This document shows positions 58,274 through 64,000 of a stretch of DNA of 64,000 bases, piece after piece. Positions within the stretch are counted from its first letter, which is position 1. Each line of letters begins with the position of its first letter. The translations under genes were made by a program, and so were the position numbers. Origin of the DNA: Verticillium longisporum (taxonomy: Eukaryota > Ascomycota > Sordariomycetes > Glomerellales > Plectosphaerellaceae); NCBI GenBank assembly GCA_019188255.1, contig JAETXT010000008.1:558001-622000 (forward strand). Reading direction: 5' to 3'. A model generated the notes under the pieces. It was given only the letters and a program-made list of their open reading frames with translations. It was not told the origin of the DNA and searched no databases.

Positions 58274-59560
58274 TACTGATGGAGCCAGGATTCGTGGATA
58301 CGATGTGCTGACGCTGGTTTATCGCCTGGCGTCTGGTTCGGTTGTGGTTCGATGTAGGGTGAAACCGGGAATGTAGAGAACCTGAGGTTAAGAGAGTGGC
58401 GGAGGGAGGCGTAGGAGGAGTTGCAGGAACTGTCCGGTCGATACTGTGCAATGTGACTTGGCATGCGCCCGTCTGCCTGGCCTGTTGCGCCGGAAGCCCA
58501 AGGTGACAAAAGATCGCCGGCGGGTGGGTGATACAGATTGTAACGGGTGATGCGTGTGTGTGTGTGTTGGAGGGACAAGAGGGATTCCGTTTCGGCGTGG
58601 CGTAGCAGCTCGCGCGGCAGGATGAGCCTGAAGACGCGAACAACGAGGCTGTGGTGGGTGAGGCCAACGCTTAGTTTGTTGATGGAAATGGAGAGGGCAA
58701 AGGTAGGCAAGGGAAAAGGGGAAGACAGAAAGCTGTCAGCTCGAGCCCGAAGGAAAGAATCGAGGACGGTCGAGTCGAGACCCTTTCCGTGCCCGCCCAA
58801 TCGAGAAACCTCCCTCGCACCTCCCACTGGTGTCATGCTTAGTGCCTGCCTACGGGTACCCACGCCTCTACCCACGCCTGCCCCTCCGTACCCGTGCCTC
58901 CCCGATGGGGCCGGCGGCGAAGGGAAGAAGGCGTGGAGGGAAAAGCTTGGTTTCGGTCCATTGCCTGATAGCTCCTTCCCTTCTGGTCGACCCGCAATCA
59001 GCCCGCCCCGTCGCTGCCTTTGAAGCTTGCGCCCAGGCCCGCTAGGTACATACAATAATACAGCGCAGCGCCCCGCTGAAGATGCCTGGCGCACAGCTGA
59101 TCTCGGGGCTTGTTCTCCCAGCCTGGTAGAACCCTACCATGTACATAGGTAGGTACCTAAGGTACCTAGGTAGGTAAGGTAAGGTTCCTTAGGTACCATG
59201 GGTAGGCACCTCAGGAGGCAAGTTGGATGAGAAAAACCAAAGGACAACTCGGCCGTTGCACATGCTCACATTGACTGGCATAGATCTGCACACGTTGCAT
59301 GCGGGACTACGTGCCTCTGTCGATAAGCTCTACCCAAGCACTCCCAATCCATCGTACGTCTAGCGCCTGGGCATCTCTCCCATGCCTCTGGATTTCACTA
59401 TAGCAAGCGCCTAGCTGGGCTGAAGAGCAATTTGCAAAATCCGCTTGCTGTGCTGGGGGTCCATGCTTCGAATAAAGAGGCCATGTAACCAGCCCCGGGA
59501 CCTCGCCGAGGCGGTTCAGGTAGGGGGCGCGCAGGATGCTAGTCGTAACCTAGGTACCTA
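58274..59560. other. Promoter side of the glycosyltransferase gene and repeat-bearing spacer
   Basis: Contains a pyrimidine-rich leader, a (TG)n run at about 58553-58568 and no recognised gene. The 273-codon minus-strand frame at 58273-59094 has no domain and overlaps the expected 5' UTR. Confidence 0.45.
59144..59212. repeat. Low-complexity GGTA/CCTA palindromic repeat
   Basis: Imperfect units of ggtacctaagg and taggtaggt over about 70 bp, self-complementary and able to fold. Similar short patches occur at 52144 and 59550, the latter right at the edge of the AT-rich block. Confidence 0.75.
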
Positions 59561-59564
59561 CTAT

Positions 59565-62500
59565 AGTATAGTAAGTTTTATAGGAGATAGGGTCTTATAA
59601 CCCTTCTAGTAGCTAAAATAAAAGCTGAACTATATCGATATCTATATTATTATAAAGAGAAAAAATAGAGCTATATAATAGTATAGTTTTTATACGATTC
59701 TATAGAACTATTAAATAGTAATAACCGTTTAATTTCTCTTATCTCTTATTAGCTTAATTAATAAGCTAGAATAGAATTAACTCTACTTCTCTATAGATCT
59801 AGAAGTAGCTTATACGCTTTATCTATACTTAGTCCCTAAGGGTTAATCTATTAAATATAGAGTAATTCCCTTAATTTACTTTTTAAGGTTTTTATAATAA
59901 TAATATATCTTTATTTTTAAATAAAATTATTACTTCCTATTATATAATAATTCCTATCTAATTTTAATATTTTTAATTATTATAAATAGATATCTTCTAA
60001 AATAGATTATATTTCTTTTAAGATTAATTTAAGTATTTATATTAATTCCTTCCGATAATGCTTATCTCTATTCTTATTAAAAAATATACTATTCTATAGC
60101 TAAAAATTAAAGCTATTAAGATCTTTAATCTATTTCTTCCTCTAATACTTCCTTCTTAAGATATTAAAGTAGGGCTAGTAATAACCTTAATTAATTAGAG
60201 TAATAAAGTAATTATTTAAGAAAAAGATAGGTACTTAAATATATAGTATCGGATTAATAATATATATCCCTTAGGGGTCCTTATAATAAGTCTAGTTAAT
60301 ATCCGTTTCCCTAATTAGCTACTCCTTATTACCTTATCGCTAAGCTATACCTTTCTACCCTACCTAGTTTTAATCGTCCCTAAAGGAGTCCTTATCTCTT
60401 AAGATTAGGACCTCCTTTCTTTAAGAAGATAAATAAATTCTCTTAATTAGAATTAAGCGAGTCCCTAAAGCTATAAATAAAGGAAAGAAGGTAATTATAA
60501 TATATATAAATATCCTAGAATTAGCCCTTAATTCCCTAAATCTAATTATCTAGGGCGCCTATAAAGACCTAGCCTCTATAGGGGCTCTTTAATATTAAGC
60601 TAAGCCCGAGCTACTTTAGTAATAGCCCTCTATTATACTTTATTCTATTCTAAACTAATATAATATTAAAGCTATCCCTCCTAGCCCGGATACTATAAAA
60701 GTATATATAATATAATCTCTATAGTAAAAGCGTTTATAATAGCTATAGTATAAGGATCTATATATTAGCTTACTTATTCTACTCTTAAGTATACTAATAG
60801 AGGATATCCTAGCTAAGGGTCTAGCTTAACCTCTATAAGGTCGAGGATAGTATATAGGTTTAGATTCGGATTACCCTAATTAGACCTAGCTAGGGTACTT
60901 AGAGCGCTTAAGGTCTTCTCCTTTAGCGAGATAGGTAGAGTTAAGCTATAGTTTAAGCCTAAGTATTTTATAAAGGGCTTTATATTTATAATACTTCCTA
61001 TAAATATAATAACTTAATTCCTCTTATATAGTTTAATTAATATAGCTAGATTAAATAAATTATAAAGGTTAATTCGTAATCGTAGTATCCTATTAAGTAT
61101 ATTAATAGTATTATTAGCCCTAGAGTCCTTAAGTCCTATTAATTCTAAGGAGCTCTCGACTTCTTATAAAGGACTAGGCTACTTCTATTATATATCTTAG
61201 ATTAATATCTTCTTAAAGAGGATAATAGCTTTATTTATCTCCTCGAATTCCTCCTATTTAGGATTAATAAGTATATTTATTCTATAAATTCCCTAGAGGG
61301 TAGCCTTATTATCTATAATATCGCCTATTATTAATTTAGGCCCTAAATAATATATAAGCGAATTAGCTTAGCTTAGACTAAATTATTTATCTATCTAGGT
61401 CTTCTAATAATAATAAAGGTAATTATTATAATTAGCTTTACTATATATATTATCGTTTATATATATAGCCGATATCCCTATATTAAGTAGCCCTTCGAGG
61501 AAGACTAAGTAAGCTAAATCGAGTATATAGAATCTATAAGAGTATATATCCTATTATTAAAGGGATTAGAGGATATTAAATTATAAATATAAAGCCTTAA
61601 TTAGGGTATCTAAGGTATTATTAAATTTATAAAACTCCTTTAAATAGATTATAGCTTAAATAATTTCCTTCTTAGCTATACCCTTAAAGTAATTATTAAT
61701 AATAAAGAATTATTATATCTATTAATCGATAATTAAGAGAATCTAATAGTTTTCGCTAATATTAATAGAGGTTACTATAAAGTAGACTTCCTAGAATATA
61801 TTTATTATTTCTTAGTTTATCGAAGTATTATTATTATAGCCCTTTATCTATAAAGTATTAGAATTAAGGACTTAATATAGTAATTACCTTAATTAAAGCT
61901 TTATAAATACTTTAAAATTAATAGCTATCTCTTAAATAGAGAGCTATATATTCTTTTCTATATTATTATATATTAAAACTAAATAAGACTTATCTTCCTA
62001 GCTAGCTATATCCCTATTCTAATTATTAGGAGGGAGGTATTTATTAACCTTTATTAATATAATTCCTCTAAGATATAGATTAGAAATAAAAGTAATAAAC
62101 TTCTTTAAGAGGTTAATCTAATTAAGGAATAAGGAAATATAAGGTATTCTATATAGATTATAAGATTTATAAAGGAGTAATCGAATAGTACTATTATTAG
62201 GCCTCGCTTAATAAGATAATTAGACTCTTAAAATATATTTCTAGTTTATTTTTACTTTCTATTACTTCTATTTATTTAATATTAAGTATTTTTATAAAAT
62301 CTAATTAATATATTAATTAAATTAATTCCCTTTAAAGGAATTAATATATACCCTTCTAAATATAATATTAAAATAATTAAATATATTATAATTAATTTAG
62401 AATTATTTATTTTCTAAATAGGATATAGGTTTATTTAAAAGAGCTATTATTATTAAGATAAATATAGGTTTTAGTTAATTAAGAGAAATAAGGAAGAGTA

Positions 62501-64000
62501 CTTCCTAATTAGTTTATAATATAGGAGTTCTAAATAGATTAAAGGGGTTAATCCTTATAGCTATTAAAATAATAAAGCGATTCTTATAAATATTATCCCT
62601 ATATAATATATAATTATTTTTAGATACTTTAATAAATAATTAAAGGAATTATATTAAAAGTAAATAAAAAGGAAAAATATAAAATAGATTATAAATAAAA
62701 AGAAGAAAATAGAAAAAAGAGAGAGGTTATAATAATAAGAGAGAATAAAAAAGTAGTATTTAGAGAATAGAATAATAAATTATATTATTACTTTAATTAA
62801 GTTATTTATAAATAACAAGAGTATTTAAGAAGTAAATAGAGGAGGTCTATAAATTTAATATTTATATATAAGAGAGAGAGGGGATTCCTTAATTAAAGTA
62901 AAAGTTCTTTTTCCTTTTTATAATAATAAATTATAAAGTTAATTATTCTATTAAGAGGTTTATTAATTCTAAATACTTTAATAATAAATTATTATCTTAA
63001 TTAAGAAAGAAGGAAGGGGTTAATAAATCTATTAAGAGGTTATTAAATCGGGTAATTAAATTAAATAATATTATTCTAATTATTATTCCTTTTTTATTCT
63101 ATTCTTAAAAGTAATAAAAGCTATTATACCTTTTATATTCTTCCTTCTTTTTATTTAAAATATAACTATTAATAATACTATTATAAGTTCCTCTAATTAA
63201 AAGTTATAATTCCTTTTAAATTAAACTCTTAAGCTTTATATTATTAAAAATAATTATTTTAATAATTACCCTTAATTATATAAATTTAATAATTAATTTA
63301 AAAAAGAAATTTAAATATATAATAAATATTAATAATTTCTATATTCTTATAAATTCTATTCCCTTAATTAAGAGCTATTTTATATATTAATTAATACTTT
63401 TTTAATTATTAATTTACTTTATATAATAAGCTTTTATAAATAATAAAAATAAAGATAATAATCCTCTTCCTTAATACTTTAAATTTATCTTTAAATTAAT
63501 CGTCTTTAATATTAATTCTTAATCTAAGATTATTAAATAATTCTAGAGAATAATAAAATAAATAAATTAGAATTCTAATAATATCTCCTTATTTCTTAAT
63601 ATTTCTAAGAATTAGAAGCTATCTATATTTAATAATTTCCCTAATTAAATATTCTATTATTATATCTTTATCGTTTCTAAACTAAGTAAGCCCTTTAAAT
63701 TATTCTTTATTAAGATTATTTATTATTATTTAATTCTATTCTTATTAATTATATAAGGTTTTAGAAGTATTAATTATAATCCTTATAAAAGCTATAAAGA
63801 GAATTAATAATCGACCTTTTTAGCTTCTAATTAAATTAATATTATATATCCTTATTTCTAATATATCTCCTTTCCTAATTATATTAATTATATTAATTAT
63901 ATTTATAAGGAATATAAATATAATTTCTAGGATAGCCCTTCTAACTTTATTTAAATACTTTAGAAGGGGTATATATATCCTAAATCTAAGGTTATCTTCT
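59565..64000. mobile_element. RIP-degraded AT-rich block, transposon remains, cut by window end
   Basis: Composition changes abruptly after gtaacctaggtacctac. From here to the end CpA and TpG are almost absent, CpG persists, and all frames are full of TAA/TAG stops. This is the same RIP signature as inside the 16.86-kb element, so the block was a repeated sequence. I could not recognise a transposase, integrase or reverse transcriptase, and I saw no copy of the R, X or Y repeats, so the class is unknown. The right border lies outside the window. Confidence 0.8.

Overview
The window is nuclear DNA of a filamentous ascomycete, probably a Sordariomycete. The genes have several short introns (45-110 bp) with GT..AG ends and CTAAC-type branch sites. 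The proteins belong to typical fungal families. The AT-rich blocks carry the signature of repeat-induced point mutation (RIP): CpA and TpG are almost absent while CpG is kept. I rebuilt gene models by hand from splice sites and family motifs.

Layout. 1-24.6 kb is gene space: an L-fucose/hexose-type MFS symporter (4062-5658), a secreted PSMA-like M28 peptidase with 15 exons (7075-10016), a GNAT acetyltransferase (11312-12173), a TDT/Mae1-type C4-dicarboxylate or sulfite transporter (13162-14639), a Zn2Cys6 regulator (16860-19182), an NmrA-like reductase (19954-21044), an amidase-signature hydrolase (21319-23342) and a DUF3237 protein (23865-24526). At 24.7 kb a DHA1-type MFS transporter begins. 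Its 3' half lies at 24715-25783 and its 5' half at 42643-43480. Between the halves is a 16.86-kb insertion flanked by an 8-bp target duplication, with hAT-like terminal inverted repeats. The insertion holds two pairs of long RIP-mutated inverted arms and, nested inside, a young un-RIPped Fot1/pogo-like transposon (28267-30124).

Gene space resumes with a Zn2Cys6 regulator (44103-45746), then a divergent pair made of a prolyl-4-hydroxylase-like dioxygenase (45854-46721) and an ER-retained, CXXC-less PDI-like protein (47200-48599). After these come another Zn2Cys6 regulator (48968-51045), a second GNAT enzyme (53278-54016), a 234-bp hAT-type MITE (54473-54706), the replication factor C subunit RFC3 (55060-56303) and a type II membrane glycosyltransferase (56597-58273). 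From about 59.56 kb to the end is a second RIP-degraded AT-rich block, cut by the window edge.

How the parts relate. The stretch regulator - NmrA reductase - amidase - DUF3237 - MFS exporter - regulator looks like a small catabolic or detoxification cluster whose exporter has been destroyed by the transposon. The P4H/PDI pair recalls the two-subunit animal collagen prolyl 4-hydroxylase. Single-run length differences break the frame in five genes, including the P-loop of the essential RFC3, so homopolymer errors in the assembly are the likely cause and should be excluded before calling pseudogenes.
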